A stretch of DNA of 64,000 nt from Botrytis cinerea B05.10 (taxonomy: Eukaryota; Ascomycota; Leotiomycetes; Helotiales; Sclerotiniaceae), in contig NC_037312.1 of the NCBI RefSeq assembly GCF_000143535.2, positions 744,001 to 808,000 on the forward strand, written 5' to 3'. Position numbers and translations under genes: made by a program. The notes under the pieces were generated by a model. That model searched no databases. It was not told the DNA's origin and was given only the letters and a program-made list of their open reading frames with translations. This document shows positions 37,823 to 50,922 of this stretch, in pieces (position 1 is the stretch's first letter; each line of letters starts with the position of its first letter).

Positions 37823-40481
37823 TCAAGACATACCCCCCTGTGATATGGCATGAAGAGAATTAGATTCCATCGACGCGTGCCCATCATCTTGACCGAACCC
37901 ATATTTTCCCATAGAAAATTCATCATCGGGTGTCCTCATTCCAATCCCACTATCATCGTGACCAGCAGCTGCATTCATAGCAGCCTCTCTTGCAAGGTCC
38001 ATTGGTCGAGGACCCGAGACGCTTCGCTCACCATTTACTCCACGCCCAGCAAACTCATCATTTCCACCACTGTATCGACCCTCTTGCTGGCTATTTCTCC
38101 GACTTGCAGCGGGATTTCTAGGCATGTTGCCTATCACACTTTGAATGGTTTCACGCTGCATAAAGCCTCCTTGTTCGGCCATGAATGCAATCATTTCGTC
38201 TAGCCAACATTTAGTGACCCACCAAGCACCAAAACTTTTACCTTGGGCAATTGTGAGGTCTCGCATCACGGCTGTGCCAATCTTTTGGACACACCAAACA
38301 ATTTCTGCATGTGTAGCATACGGAAATTTGCCAGGCAGAGAGAGAAGCATATTTACCCAACGATCGAGAACATTTTCTGTGGTCGGGTCAGCGTGGACGC
38401 TCGCTTGTCGTTGACGGCCCATCCGCGCAACCATTTCTCCAAAAGGAGTTTGACCTTCCGTCTCCCACGATACCTCGCTTGGATCGAGAAGATCACGTAG
38501 TTCCGTTATCAAAAGATTGACCACGTCATCCATCCCTCTCGTAGGCACACTTTCCGCAACCTTTCTTATATTGACCATAGTTATAAAGTCCTCATACATT
38601 GTATCACGATTGTAAGGATTAGATAGCATATTCGCTGCAGCATGAGCAGTTAGATTCACTCTCAATTCTTTGTCCAAGAGGCTCGCAAAAGTTGTAGCCG
38701 GCCCGACCTTCGCCTCGATAACATGTGCTGGCTGACCGTGGAATGAATTTTGAATGTGTGTAACTAGACGGTCGGAGATATTGCGTAATGTATCCAAAAC
38801 GACTTTAGGCACAACTTGAAGTGTTAGAGGCGCCACGACGCGCATCATACTTTGGTACATAATTATATCGCACTGGTTGATCCACGGTGCGAGTGCTTTG
38901 TCGGCAAACAACTTTTGTACAGGCATAGTCAAAGTACCTTGAAAAGCCGTAAAAAGGTGGAAAAATGTTTTCTCCTTGCAGAAGCGTACTTGTTCAACAA
39001 GGGAAGTGCAATGAGAGCGATAAAGCGCAGATAATGCAAGTGCTGAATCTGAATCAGTGCCAGTGGGCAAGAAGGGTTGGATCTTGGGAAGCAAAATAGC
39101 TCCATATTCTTGCATGGAAGGTTCCCCTAAGGGTGCAAAATGAAGAACCTGGGGTGTCTTTGTTGTACATTCGAGATCTGCAAGCTTCGCAACCACTGGA
39201 TGGGTGTAGAGGCTATGAGGTCTAATGAATCCTCCCGATCGTTGTTTGCGTTGTTCAGGTTCTTGAGCAATTGCGGGAGACGGAAACGGAGCTCGATCAA
39301 TTGGGTATTTGACGTCCGGGTATTGAATTTGCGATGTCATACTTTGACTAATCAATTAGCGATGAGTGAATACAGAGGGAAAAGATTGATATACTTGAAA
39401 CTTTGAGCAAAATTTGCATCGTTAAAGTTTGTAATAGGTTGATGAGTTTGAGTCTCGTGCAGTTGTGGCTGGTCATCCCTCAGACTGAAATTTACGTAGT
39501 GATATTTAGATTCACCGCGCACACCAAGTCGCCGCGTCTTCAAGCCTGGAAAAAGTACACGAACGAGTTTTCCAAAAGATGCCGGATTCAATACTGTTAC
39601 CTTTTCTGTACCGCATCTCGAAACGTAATTTGCGTAAACACGACCTCTTGGTACAGACCCCGTACCTTTATCACAAACTTTGTTGATCCTAAAAGGGCTT
39701 TGTTAACACGATTCAAAACTCCGTTACATGATGCACCTACCAGAGCATAGCAAATACTTGTCTCTGTCTTTCCGATTGTGGTCCTCTTTCATTCAAGAGA
39801 AGTTCCGCAGCAATGTCTTGTAAGGAGCGGTGTTTGTTTGCGTGAAATAATTGTCTCATTTCTAACTCATTGGCAGCGCTTGATCTCGAGGCTTTCTTTG
39901 TCGCTCCAGTTGCCCCGACTATAGAATCTACCTCGTCTTGCTCATCACTGCGACCTTCTAGAACCTGACTATCCCCCTCTCCATAATTTTGAGCGTAGTT
40001 ATCCATTGGTATAGATTGGCGCCCATTTTCAGGCCTATATTGCACTTCCGAATGGTACGATTGTATGCTGTGATTCGAGACGCCATTGAGAGAATGCTCC
40101 ATGTCAAAAGATCGGGGATTTTGGAGCTGCGAAGCACTATGCATGACCATGTCTTCGGCTGACAATTGCGGAATATTGTTATGTTGTTGATTGGGGTTAT
40201 TATCATACCACTGCGCCGGATCCATATATTGCTGCTCCAGTACCGGTTGCGCAAGTCCGCTATGGACGCTTGTTGTGGAAGCTCGAGATTGAGGACGTTT
40301 ACGAGGTTTAGCGGACATAGAAGTATTAGATCTCGATCGTTTGACAGGATTTTTTTCTCCGGGTGGTTGTTGATCTTCAATATTCCAAAGAAGTTAGAAT
40401 ACAGACACACATTGGAAGATTTCGCGCATTGTAGCGCGTCATGTGTAGAGAAGAGTATCATCACTTACCCATAATTTTCAT
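37823..40481 (-). CDS. RFX-family transcription factor (Rfx1/Crt1-like)
   Basis: Four exons, 40481-40469, 40374-39741, 39688-39395 and 39347-37823, give 821 residues. The first exon has 13 bases (MKIM plus one base). Without it, the next ATG is at 40318. The winged-helix RFX DNA-binding domain spans about residues 205-285 and is built across the second intron. It contains LNPASFGKLVRVLFPGLKTR and RRLGVRGESKYHYVNF, the near-invariant RFX recognition sequence. A Gln/Asn-rich region precedes it, and a long helical dimerisation/effector region with a C-terminal disordered tail follows. In yeasts Rfx1/Crt1 represses DNA-damage-inducible ribonucleotide reductase genes, and in moulds RFX proteins affect cell division and morphology. 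The target set here is unknown. Confidence 0.93.
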
Positions 40482-42691
40482 GCGAGGTTGTTGTTCGTGG
40501 AGTCGGAGAAAATGGTCGGAAAAAGTGGCTGGGGCTTTGTTTATTCTGCGATGTGTACCCTTTCTTGACTCGATTCTGGTCTTTTATGGACCTTCTAATG
40601 CTCTGATGCCAATCCGATCCTACGATATGGATACTTACCGATTGAAAGGAGAGCAGGCCGTTGGCGTTGTCGTCCTTTGTCGTGATATGTTTTTTGAAAG
40701 GTTGATTCCAATTGTTTACGAGGTCTTGAGGTATTCCGGTTAACGGGGAAGCAGAACCCAGGCCAGATTAGGATTAGCACAATGATTATTGATGATTGGA
40801 GGATTCACAACAAAACAAACATCATTTTTGAGGATGAAAGGGAAGAATTGGTTACTTCGGATGGGCAAGAGTAGGTATGGGATGGGATGGGATGGGATGG
40901 TAGTGGTACGGCCACTCTTTTCTGACAGCATGCATTCAATCGTTGTTGCATTATTTATTTTTATATGCCTACTGTAATCTGTTCGCATTCTTTCCAATTT
41001 TAATTTCCCTCATGCTGGCGGTGAACTCGGAGACTCGACTTTTCTCTGCTCACTCATGCAAAGCAATGAAAAATGTCTTGAAGGAAAGTGATGATAACAA
41101 GTATGCATCTTGTGTGATTTAAGACTTGTCAAAATCATTCATTGTTACAGAAACGTATGGCAGAGTTTCATCGGCTTTCATCTGGCTGGAGTACGTACTT
41201 CAGAGACGAAGAATCGTTTGCGGATGCTTCAATGCGAGAACCCATGAAGAGCAGAAAGCAGATTGAGATATAAGAACAACCTCTTCGGTTCTTGAATATC
41301 GTATGCGTGATCAAATCTTTATTGCGAGTCGAATATAGGTAGTAGGCATTCAAGATCGATATGTTTGGTAGCATCTGAATGTTCCAATAGACGTCTTCGA
41401 ACAACTTGCACTTTAGCCTCCCTCTGCCCTGACGCTTATATATATTCTAATGCTCAAATATAGCCGTTCTATTCTTATGTTCTATTCCATGTGTATTCTA
41501 TGCGTATTCTATGTGTGCTCTACGCCTTCTCCAATCTCTCGACGGTATACATCCCAATCTGCTATGCTCATTTGCAGAAATTACTGTAGGTCTTGTTTTT
41601 GATCGACAGGAATCTGGGATCAGAGCACTCCAACCGTCTGGACTGCAGTCCAATAATGAGAAACGTGAAGATTCCGATCTAGTTTGGGCATTCAAATGGT
41701 CTGCAATGTTGATTTCATTTGGAATACTGAACTCCTGGTAAACAGCAGACGTTTCTATCCCGTCAGACGGTCCGGACCATTGGCACCTTGCGGATGAAGA
41801 ATGTTGGCTTGTCTTGTTACCCACGGCTGGCTATCTACTAGTCATTGCCCATGACATAACTCGGTGATCGCTCGTAGTTTAAATTGTTGAAGAACATAGC
41901 TGGAGAGATGAACAATTCTGAAGCACAAGCATGTATATCTACATTATACACCCATTGTTTCAATCTGTGTGTTTTGGACTACGATATATCTGATCATGAT
42001 GAACACTGACAACTTGCAGACTAGCCACTTATAGAAGTACTGAATGTTCATCCGTCACTGGCACCGGTGACCGAGCTTACCATATCATGCACCTGTTTGG
42101 ATACGACGTTTCTTCTCTGAGAAAAAAGGGTGAAGTATCGATTGTACAGTTGGCACATCCAAATCTTCCCGACCAGTATCTACCAATAGAAGGAGACAGA
42201 ATATAAAACCCTAATCGTGGGGCAGGTCCATTCCACATTCCTCCGAAGCATTCTACCAACTTCCGTACTCGAGAGACGAAGAAGATAAGAACTTTCAAGA
42301 CCTTCATACGGCAGCAGGCTGCCTCGAGTAATGCCTTTGAAGAGCATGTAAACCCCTTTGTAACGAGCAGAATAGGATTGTTTGAATGCATTCATAAATT
42401 CCATGTCTGTGAAGCAGTCTGCTCTTTGTGTTTTGATAGAAAAGCGATGGTGTCGACCCCCGCTCCTGATCGGTTGTCAAAATTGTCCAAGCTTTTCCGG
42501 CCAGTTCGTCATTTCATAGTAGCGAAGTACTGTAGCGTCAGAACAAAGGAACACATTTTGCCCAACCATTCTCTTTCCTCAAAAGTTGTCCCACAACACA
42601 AATAACAATAAGCTCCTCGAAATTTGCACTCGCAAAAGCCGCATACATCTCAACAATCCTCAGAAAGCCTTCGCAGCACACATCTTGCAAA
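40482..42691. other. Divergent intergenic region (RFX / YOP1)
   Basis: 2.2 kb carrying two promoters. A G-rich run of GGGAT pentamers lies near 40879-40900. Short ORFs show no domains. I see no RNA gene. Confidence 0.4.
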
Positions 42692-43412
42692 ATGTCGTTC
42701 CAAGACAAAGTCCAGGGAACCATCGCCCAAATTGATAAGGAAGTAAGTTCCCGCACACTCCGGACCTGGAAATATGAAGCCATCGACAACGAGCCGGTTC
42801 TGGCTATGACTGATGTGCTGGAAGCGTGTTGATGTATGAGCTTGCGACTAACCGTGGCCTCAGCTCTCCAAATACCCAACCTTGAACAACCTCGAGAAGC
42901 AAAGCAACGTTCCTAAGGTATATGCTTTCTTGGGTGTCATTGCATTCTACTTCTTTTTCATCTTCTTCAACATCGGAGGCCAGCTCCTCACCAACCTTGC
43001 GGGATTTGCTCTTCCAGGGTACTACTCTTTGGACGCTTTGTTCAGTGCTGGAAGGGCGGACGACACTCAATGGCTCACGGTAAATAATCCGAAAATGATA
43101 TTCAGTTGCTATTGCTAATATGTATATGCAGTACTGGGTTGTCTTTGCTTTCTTGACTGTATTTGAAAGCATCTTCACCGTTGTTTACTGGTTCCCTTTC
43201 TACTACACCTTCAAGTTCATTCTCGTTTTGTGGCTGGCACTCCCAATCACCAGGTAAGATTTTTGTGGACCCCGCTGTGTCTCCTTAGAATATTACTAAC
43301 AATCTGTGATAGCGGTGCCCAAATCGTATTCCGCTCCGTCATTTCACCAGTCTTCTCCAGATACTTCTCTGGAGCTTCCAAGGTCAGCGCTGCCACAGAC
43401 AAGTCCTTGTAA
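42692..43412 (+). CDS. YOP1: ER membrane-shaping protein Yop1 (TB2/DP1/HVA22)
   Basis: Four exons, 42692-42742, 42864-43079, 43132-43253 and 43313-43412, give 162 residues, close to the usual length. The TB2/DP1 core is seen in KVYAFLGVIAFYFFFIFFNIGGQ, then GYYSLDALFS, TQWLTYWVVFAFLTVFES and YYTFKFILVLWLALP. Two hydrophobic hairpins and a C-terminal amphipathic part (SRYFSGASKV) are visible. Yop1 with reticulons bends membranes to form tubular ER. The first intron is 121 nt, longer than the others (52-59 nt). Splice phases all close. Confidence 0.96.
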
Positions 43413-44228
43413 TGGACCAACAAGCGTGGACCACTATCGTGCTGCCGAATTCATTCATCTAAGCAATATATGGGCGGAATAGCGGGAACATGCGTAAAGC
43501 TACAAATGAAGAGTGTAGGTGTCAGACTATAGGGGGGTGGTGTCTTGAGCCGTGGACGTTGAAGGTGGAGTCGCAAATGCCAACCATGATGCTGGGGAAT
43601 ATTGCAACGAATTTCTTATCATATATGGGATAGTCCAGGGGCTCTGTTGATATGACCTGAGATTTACCAAGATTCTCGTGATTCTTTTTTGATGCAGATT
43701 AATAGGATATATGATAGAGGACGTTATCGTTGACTAGTTTATTTAGTTGGTATATATGATATGACAATGAGGAGATGAGATTGATAAGATTCGTGCTTCA
43801 CAATCATCTGGGAATGCTCAGAGACAAATCTGTAATCTGTATTTTCGCTCTTGGGAGCTTTGTTTTGTACGCCGTCGTGACTGCCATAAATGCCATACTT
43901 GAACTGTTATTTGTAGACTGTAAAATATAGCACATCGTAGAGGGGTAGTTGGGGATGATCAACCAAAAACAAAACTCTATCATTGGCCAAGACATCAGGG
44001 TACAGCTGGTGGACCGAGAGCTTGACACTTCACTCAAACACCAAAACTATCTCAAACAACCATTCGTAAAACAGACAGACCACTTTCTTTAAACGCTCAA
44101 TTGATTGCAGATATGAACATCAGATGCCAGATCTCGAATTTTCTCAAATAAACAAAATTGATGCTTAAACTTTCGAACGACAAGATTTAAGACTTTCCGA
44201 TGGGCATTTTACAAATACCGCCATCGCA
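43413..44228. other. Intergenic region (YOP1 / MID1)
   Basis: Tandem gap with the YOP1 3' UTR and MID1 promoter. I see nothing else. Confidence 0.4.
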
Positions 44229-46306
44229 ATGCCTCTGCCAAAACTCAGTCCGCTGCAATCGCGGCTGGCCGCATCCCTCATGGGATCGATAATGCTACTG
44301 ATATTATATTTGACTTTTTCATCTTCTCACTTTGCATACGCTGCCGATGTTGATTCGATACAACCAGAAGACCATAATCACGAAAGGTTAATCGATATAA
44401 ACATGTTGGCGCTGGGTGGTGATGATGAGGATATAGAAGTAAGGGACGAAGGCTATGAAGCCGAATTTGTAGGGTTTGATCGGAGCATAATTGGGAGGGT
44501 TGCATCGGCGACTGATCCCACTCCGTTACTCAACAATCGAGCTGTAACGACAAATGTTGAACAGGGACAAACGATCCCGTTTTCTTTCTTAAACTCCTCG
44601 TTATGGGGAGCCTTTTCTCCACAAGCAAGCGGCCTACCCTCTCCCGTTCAGTTGCGTAAAAGAGATACCAAGAGCGTCAGCAATGAACAAGAAGAGAGCT
44701 TTCAGGAGTTAGACACTACGTTATTTGAGGTTGAAGATGGGGAGTCGATTCTGTCAGAAGATAGGAGAAAAAATTCCACTTTGCAGCCTCGACAGTCGAG
44801 CTCCTCAAGTACTAGGACGCTATACATTACAGTCAATACTTGCAAACAGCCTGAAGCCATAGGTGCGAATATGGCGGCGCCCTCACAGTTGGAACTCTAC
44901 ATATCACAGTCTGAAAAGAACAAGAATCCTGGACCCGGACAGGATAATAGTTTACAACAAACTTACCAATTGGAAGGCGGCGCTGCAGTGGTCACTTTGA
45001 ATGCTACTGGAGATGTCTTCATCGGTTTGGCTGGCTTAAATATGACCTCAAACTACACGGGCGCATGGAACGCGGAGATTGCAGCTTCCATCGATGCGCC
45101 CTACCATTATTACAACAGCGATGAACAGAACCTCGTCCTTGTAGATAGTGATAGCGTATCAGCCCTTCTTGTTACCAACGATCTCACCACAGATAATGGC
45201 ACAATATACAATGAATGGGTTAATCTGGCACCACCTTTCACTATGTTTGCTAGTAAAACGGTCAACTCTTCCATGGCAGGTTTGCAATATTCGTATTGTG
45301 GATTGGAGAAGAAGGCGGAAATAGCAGGAACTATCAATGATGGTCAGAAAACCGACAGAATCAAAATGTCGATGACTACTAGAGGGAATTCTGATTCTCC
45401 CAAGCAGCAATTCTACTTTGATGGGTTGACTGCGGACACATCTTACTATGGCATTCTTGCAATGAATGGCAATGCAACTGCTCTTGGGCGCGAGGGAGTA
45501 GGCGGCGGTGGACAGGTATGGAAAGCCATGACCTTTTCCACGATTTCAGGTATGTGGTTTTAGTAGATGCAGATTAATTCTTTGAACTAACCACCCACGT
45601 AGCCGATAACTGTGCCCTCGTGTATAATCTCACGTTCTGCGACCAAGTGGCCTGGACCGTCCCAGCAAACCCCAATACATTTCCAAACACTACCGCTCTT
45701 GGAGAATGGTACGATAACTCAACCTACCAATCGTACAAGTACTTCAAGAAGGCTTTAGCACAGATTCCCTGCAATACCACTTCGTCTGCTCAGTATTCGC
45801 TTGCTCAAAACTGCACGTCTTGTGATGCAGCGTATAAAACATGGCTTTGTTCGGTGACGATACCAAGATGTACCGATTTTTCAAATGATCTTCCGTGGTT
45901 ACAAGAACGAGGTATGGGACAACCATTTCCAAACGGGACAACCCTTAGTCCTGAGCTACTTGACATAGCAAGCTCTTCACAGCCTAAGAACGGTTCTCGA
46001 AATCCAGACATCACTACAACGGTCCAACCAGGGCCTTACAAAGAAATCTTGCCCTGTGAGGATTTATGCTATGGGATTGTTCGTGCCTGTCCGGCAATTA
46101 TGGCTTTCGCGTGCCCTGTCCCAGGCGATACGGGCTTTGATGCAAGTTATGGCGTACATAGAACGGCAAATCAGAGCGGGCAAGTTACGTGCAACTATCC
46201 CGGTGCTGTGCATGATCAGTCGATTGGGGGTATAAATTCCATACCACACACAATGGTATTTGGAGCAGCGTTGTTGAGTACGGTGCTCATGTTGAGCGGC
46301 ATCTGA
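44229..46306 (+). CDS. MID1: Stretch-activated calcium channel subunit Mid1
   Basis: Two exons, 44229-45549 and 45603-46306, give 674 residues. The N-terminus has a signal/anchor segment (MGSIMLLILYLTFSSSHFAYA). A long, N-glycosylation-rich extracellular region follows (several N-x-S/T sites). The C-terminal part is cysteine-rich: CALVYNLTFCDQVAWTVPAN, CTSCDAAYKTWLCSVTIPRC and LPCEDLCYGIVRACPAIMAF. This is the hallmark of Mid1, the partner of the Cch1 channel pore in high-affinity calcium uptake after cell-wall or pheromone stress. The protein ends in a hydrophobic tail. The one intron (gtatgt...gtag) is placed so that the Cys-rich frame continues. Fungal Mid1 proteins have similar lengths. 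Confidence 0.95.
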
Positions 46307-48550
46307 GGAATCTTCAAACCAGGATAAAATAGCACAGGGGGCGTAAAGGAAACGGGATCTGATTTAAATGGAACTTTTGACTTTGGCTTTTGACTTTTTG
46401 AAATACCTCTAGAAGAGGAGAATCAAATGACATTCAAGGCCGTTGGATGCCTGACCCTCGTGTGATGCTGTATCTTTTTTTAATGTCATCATGAATTGTA
46501 CTACATAGACTTATGCGATTGATATATGAAGTGTATGACGATGATATTCAACCAGTCTCTCCGCGCCACGTGATATCAAATGAAACATATACACCAGCTG
46601 CATAAGGGGGAGGAAGTGCCTGGTAACTAAATCGAAGCCCCTCTTCTACGCATCAAAAATTCTTGCATGAATGCATGGCAGATATTTGAGTATGAATAGG
46701 TACCTACCTCCCTACCTTCCTAGCAGGTGGAACTTCTGCATCAGAGTCGGAAGAGAAGTCGGAAGAAAAGTATCGGGGAGGAAGGGAGGGAGGGAGTGAG
46801 TGAGTGAGGAAGTTGGTCGGCTCTTGATATCTTCATGTCCTGATGTGTTGGGTGCACCACCTGCCTGGTGTCTAGATGCGATTTGTTATATAGTCTATAA
46901 GATGTGAGATGTGAGATGTAAGATGTAAGATGTATCATCGACCCTGGGTCCTGGGTCCTGGGATGGCATGACATGACTGACTGACTGACTGTCTGGCAGT
47001 GAGTCCCACTTACTTCTAGAAGGAAAAATTTCTTCTTTTTTCTTTTTTTCTTTTCCTTTTTTTTTTTCTTCTTTCTTTTCTTTGATGGGATGGGATGGGA
47101 TGGATGGGGATTGTGGATTATGGGTTATGGGTTATGGGTAAGTACTAAGTAGGTCATATAGATCGGAGATAAGTAGGAGGGAGGGGGCAGGTAGGCAGTT
47201 GGATGTTGGATGTTGGGTTTTGGGTGTTGGATATTAGATATTAGATACTAGGTGAGATCTATAGGATAAGGCATAATGATGATATCGGCTTTACTTCATT
47301 TAGTGGGAGGGGGGTGATGGTAATGAATGGTGATGAATGGTGATGGGATTGGAGATTGATCTTGATAGGGATGGAAGGTCCGGGTTGACCGAATTCCCGT
47401 GGGTACTGGTGTGGTGGTTTGTGCTGGATATTGGATCTGGATATTGGATATGGATATGGATGGATATTGACTATGTTATGGTGGTTTACGGGTTGCTGAT
47501 GTATGCATTGATGCATATGATGGGTGTGATTGTGATATAGGATGGATGGATATAGATATTTGATATTCAGATACCGTAACTTGGGTACGAGGTGGATGGC
47601 GGAGAGATGCCGGCATTGCGAGGAGAGGGGTCGTATCGTTTACGAAGGACCTCTCGAAGCAGGGATGGGTGAGACTCCCCGATTGTATGTGCGCGCGTGT
47701 GTGAGATGGGATGAACGAAAGGTTCGAACGTGGAAATTTGATCCCTCGTTGCTAATCAATCGAGCCCTTACGCTTTGGGGGTTAGCTCTCGCATCGCCGG
47801 GTTTGAAACGTCACGTCACGATGTGTTGTACTCAGTGTAATTTTAAAATTGGTTGTGTTGGGTTTGGTGCGGGAGCTGGTGGCTGATTTGTCTGCTTGGG
47901 GACTGGGTTGTGGGCTGGACAGGCATTGGAAGATTCCTGGTCGGTTTTGAAGGCTGAAGCTTTTTGGGGGGGGGAGTTGGGGTTGGATTGGTGCTGGTGG
48001 GTTTTGCCTTGGATAAGTTTGATTGGGATGTTGGGATGGATACTCGAGGGCGGTGGTTGGATATGTTTGGGTGGGTGGTGGTTTATCGATAGGGTGGTTT
48101 GAGGGATCATGGATCATCGATCATCGATCATCACTCGGAGGGAGAATCAGCGTCACCGTGGGGTGCAGATTGTTTCTGAGAAGGAAGGTTATTAGATTGG
48201 GTTGGAATGTGGGAAGTTTGAAGTTTGGGTATGGTGTGTGGGATGGATGGATGGGGTTTGCGAGATGCTGCGCTGATATGGAGGACGTTCGCCCAGTTGA
48301 TGTGGTGGAAGGTTACGGCGCAAGGAGGAATACATATCAGATATTTTTAGATCTCCGTCTGCATGATTGAACCTGGGTATCCCATACGTATGTTTCGTCA
48401 AGACTGCCGACCTATACGGGGGATGAAGCAAAGATGCATGACATGCTTCAAGATATGAGGAGGTACTACGAAGTATTGGTAGATAGTTCACACCTAGCGA
48501 ATCTGATCTATAGAGAGTAAATTACTGTTAGTGAGTATTGATAATAAGTA

Positions 48551-48670
48551 TTTAGCATTTATTAGCATTTAGCATCTAGCATTTAGCATCTAGCATCTAG
48601 CATCTAGCATCTAGCATCTAACATCTACTATCTACCATCTACCATCTACCATCTACCATCTACCATCTAG
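48551..48670. repeat. 7-bp minisatellite (CATCTAG/CATCTAC)
   Basis: About seventeen imperfect heptamer units are seen. The left half is of type AGCATCT and the right half drifts to ACCATCT, so the array has two sub-families. Confidence 0.92.
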
Positions 48671-49327
48671 TATTTATTAGCATTCATCTGCTAGCGTTGG
48701 TCATTATTATCTAATCATCTAATAAAAGTCCCACCACCAATCCAAGGTTTTCGTTCCGTTCCTTCAAAACGCTACAATGGACTCCGTACTTGACTATTTG
48801 TTAACTTCCTACCCTCCGTCCTAGTAAAAGTGTAAAAACACGCTAAAACGCGTTAGTAGAAAATGAAAATGTAAACAATAACTCTTTTCGGTCGCGAATC
48901 ACCTCGATTTCGGTCGTTTTCCCCTCTCTGCATCATCATCTCCCCCTCCTCTTTGACCACATCCCACATCATATAACCTAATCGCATCATCATCATCTTC
49001 TTCTTCTTCTTCATAACTTTTAGGGATCTTCGCTCACCCTTGCGACCAACAACGACCTTCCTTACTTAAGTTACCTTGGTCATCAATTCTTCCGATATTC
49101 CACAAAAAAACCTTCTTGGAGGGGGAAATTGTTTCCTAGAACTGACACCAAAAGTCCACTTTTTGATCAATCTTCATCCAATCCAGTCCAGTCCAACAGC
49201 ATTGAGAAAAATCTAAAAATCTACGACTGGATGAGAAGATTCATAAAATCATTTCGATCCATCCGAGGCGCCAACACCCCAGAACTGAAAAACGCCCTGG
49301 CCAGTTGGCTACATCTGAACCACTACT

Positions 49328-49371
49328 GCCACTGCCACTACCACTACCACCACCACTACCACCACCACCTT
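49328..49371. repeat. (CCACTA)n / CCA-rich tract
   Basis: A short run of CCACTA/CCACCA units, seen directly. Confidence 0.85.
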
Positions 49372-50715
49372 TGAAGACGTGCAGACAGAAGGACCACCGC
49401 GCATCCAATCGATAGTTGATCCCAGATCAGGCCCATTACTGTCACACTTCTCAACTTCTCAGTACCACCCCCGAAGAAGCCACAGATCAATCGTCACACC
49501 TTTTCACTCCCGTTCACTGACTGTCCTATCCTTCATCATATCGTCGGAAGAACGGACAACAACCACACATTATCTCTTGCGCATCGTCGCCACAGTGTTA
49601 CATCCAATGCATCCGGAAAGAGATAGCTGATTGTTCTGTGAATATCGTCGCTAGCTAACGACATCTTACTTTGCATGCCGTCCCACGATTGGAGTAAATC
49701 TTATTACCCCTACACTGCCCTGCTTTCCGTGCATGTTGTCCCTACGTCCCTACTCGAGGAACTCTATCGACTATTTACTTTGGTAGGTGGAAGTATCAGC
49801 CAGAATCAATCTCTGCAGACTTTGGATTCATTTCATCGCAAACGCAAAGGAGATACCCAAGAGAGCTTTCACGTTTCAACGAGTCTCAACCTTATCTGCG
49901 TACCTGGGACGGACGATCTACTCTCGACTATCAACGATCTACGACCATCTACTATCTACCATCTTGCCCGACCTTTCCTCTTTGGCTTCTATCAACGTAT
50001 CAAGCAGATTGTTCTGGCGATAGAAAGAAGGATCACACGGTCATACCAAGGCTTACCTGAGCACACAGACCTTTCCAGGTCTACCTAGGTACCCATCCCA
50101 TACCACGCCATACCATCGAAGCATAGCTCCACGCCGGTCTCTGTGAACAAGGGCATAGCATACACACATCGCATACTTTCGGGCCACTTCCTTGCTTCCA
50201 CACCATAACCTTCTTTTTCTCGTGCTCGGCATATCGCCGTCTTACAAGTTGCAATTCCCATCCTTTTTACTCTCCCCACTCAGCCCTTTGCACAATTCGA
50301 TCTGTCTCTTCCATCACCTTACCTTGCCTTACCTCCCTTTGCTTGTTCGACCTGCGCCTGATTCCGTTCTCGTCCTGCTATTCGCTGCTGCACAGTCTAT
50401 CTATCTATCCCCACACAAAGCAACGACATCTCGACACATCTGCATCTCGTCTCGTATCATCTTCCACTTCAACTCGACCACCACCATCGTGCAATACCAT
50501 CAAAAGCGTCAGTCGCACTTTTCGATTCTACCCCTTCACCCGCCACACACGGTACCGCTATCTTTTTCGCAATCAATTTGATTTTAGTGGTAGCGATCCA
50601 GACCACCTGCCCTTGCGTCCTCGCTTTTCCAAACTTGGAATCCACCGTAATCTCGCTCCACAATCCGATCCGTCGTCGATCCTGGACAGCACACACTGAG
50701 CACCACCCACTCCCG

Positions 50716-50815
50716 GTATGCATGCCTTTAGATAGTCCTCGTTATCCCGTGGTGCCTTTTTTTTCTCCTCGAATGACATATTTTTCGTAGGGCTAACTAA
50801 CATCAAATGCTCCAG
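50716..50815 (+). other. Probable 5'-UTR intron of the forkhead gene
   Basis: A donor gtatgc, a strong branch sequence (gctaactaac) and an acceptor ctccag occur in the right order, about 110 bp before the start codon. The intron is inferred; transcript data would settle it. Confidence 0.55.
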
Positions 50816-50922
50816 CGTTTAACACATATCAATACCTATTCAGGAATACCACATTATCATCAGATCACGCGTTGATTGAAAGAGATCACATCGACTTATC
50901 AGCGCGTCGTCGACTGCTCACA

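Larger units (their letters stand above)
46307..50922. other. Long intergenic region upstream of the forkhead gene
   Basis: 4.6 kb without a convincing gene. Simple sequence is dense: GA-rich DNA and poly-pyrimidine runs near 46770-47080, GGGAT/GGATAT units at 47085-47100 and 47430-47470, the CATCTAG array, and a CCACTA run. The pyrimidine-rich right half probably belongs to a long 5' UTR or promoter of the forkhead gene. Confidence 0.45.
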
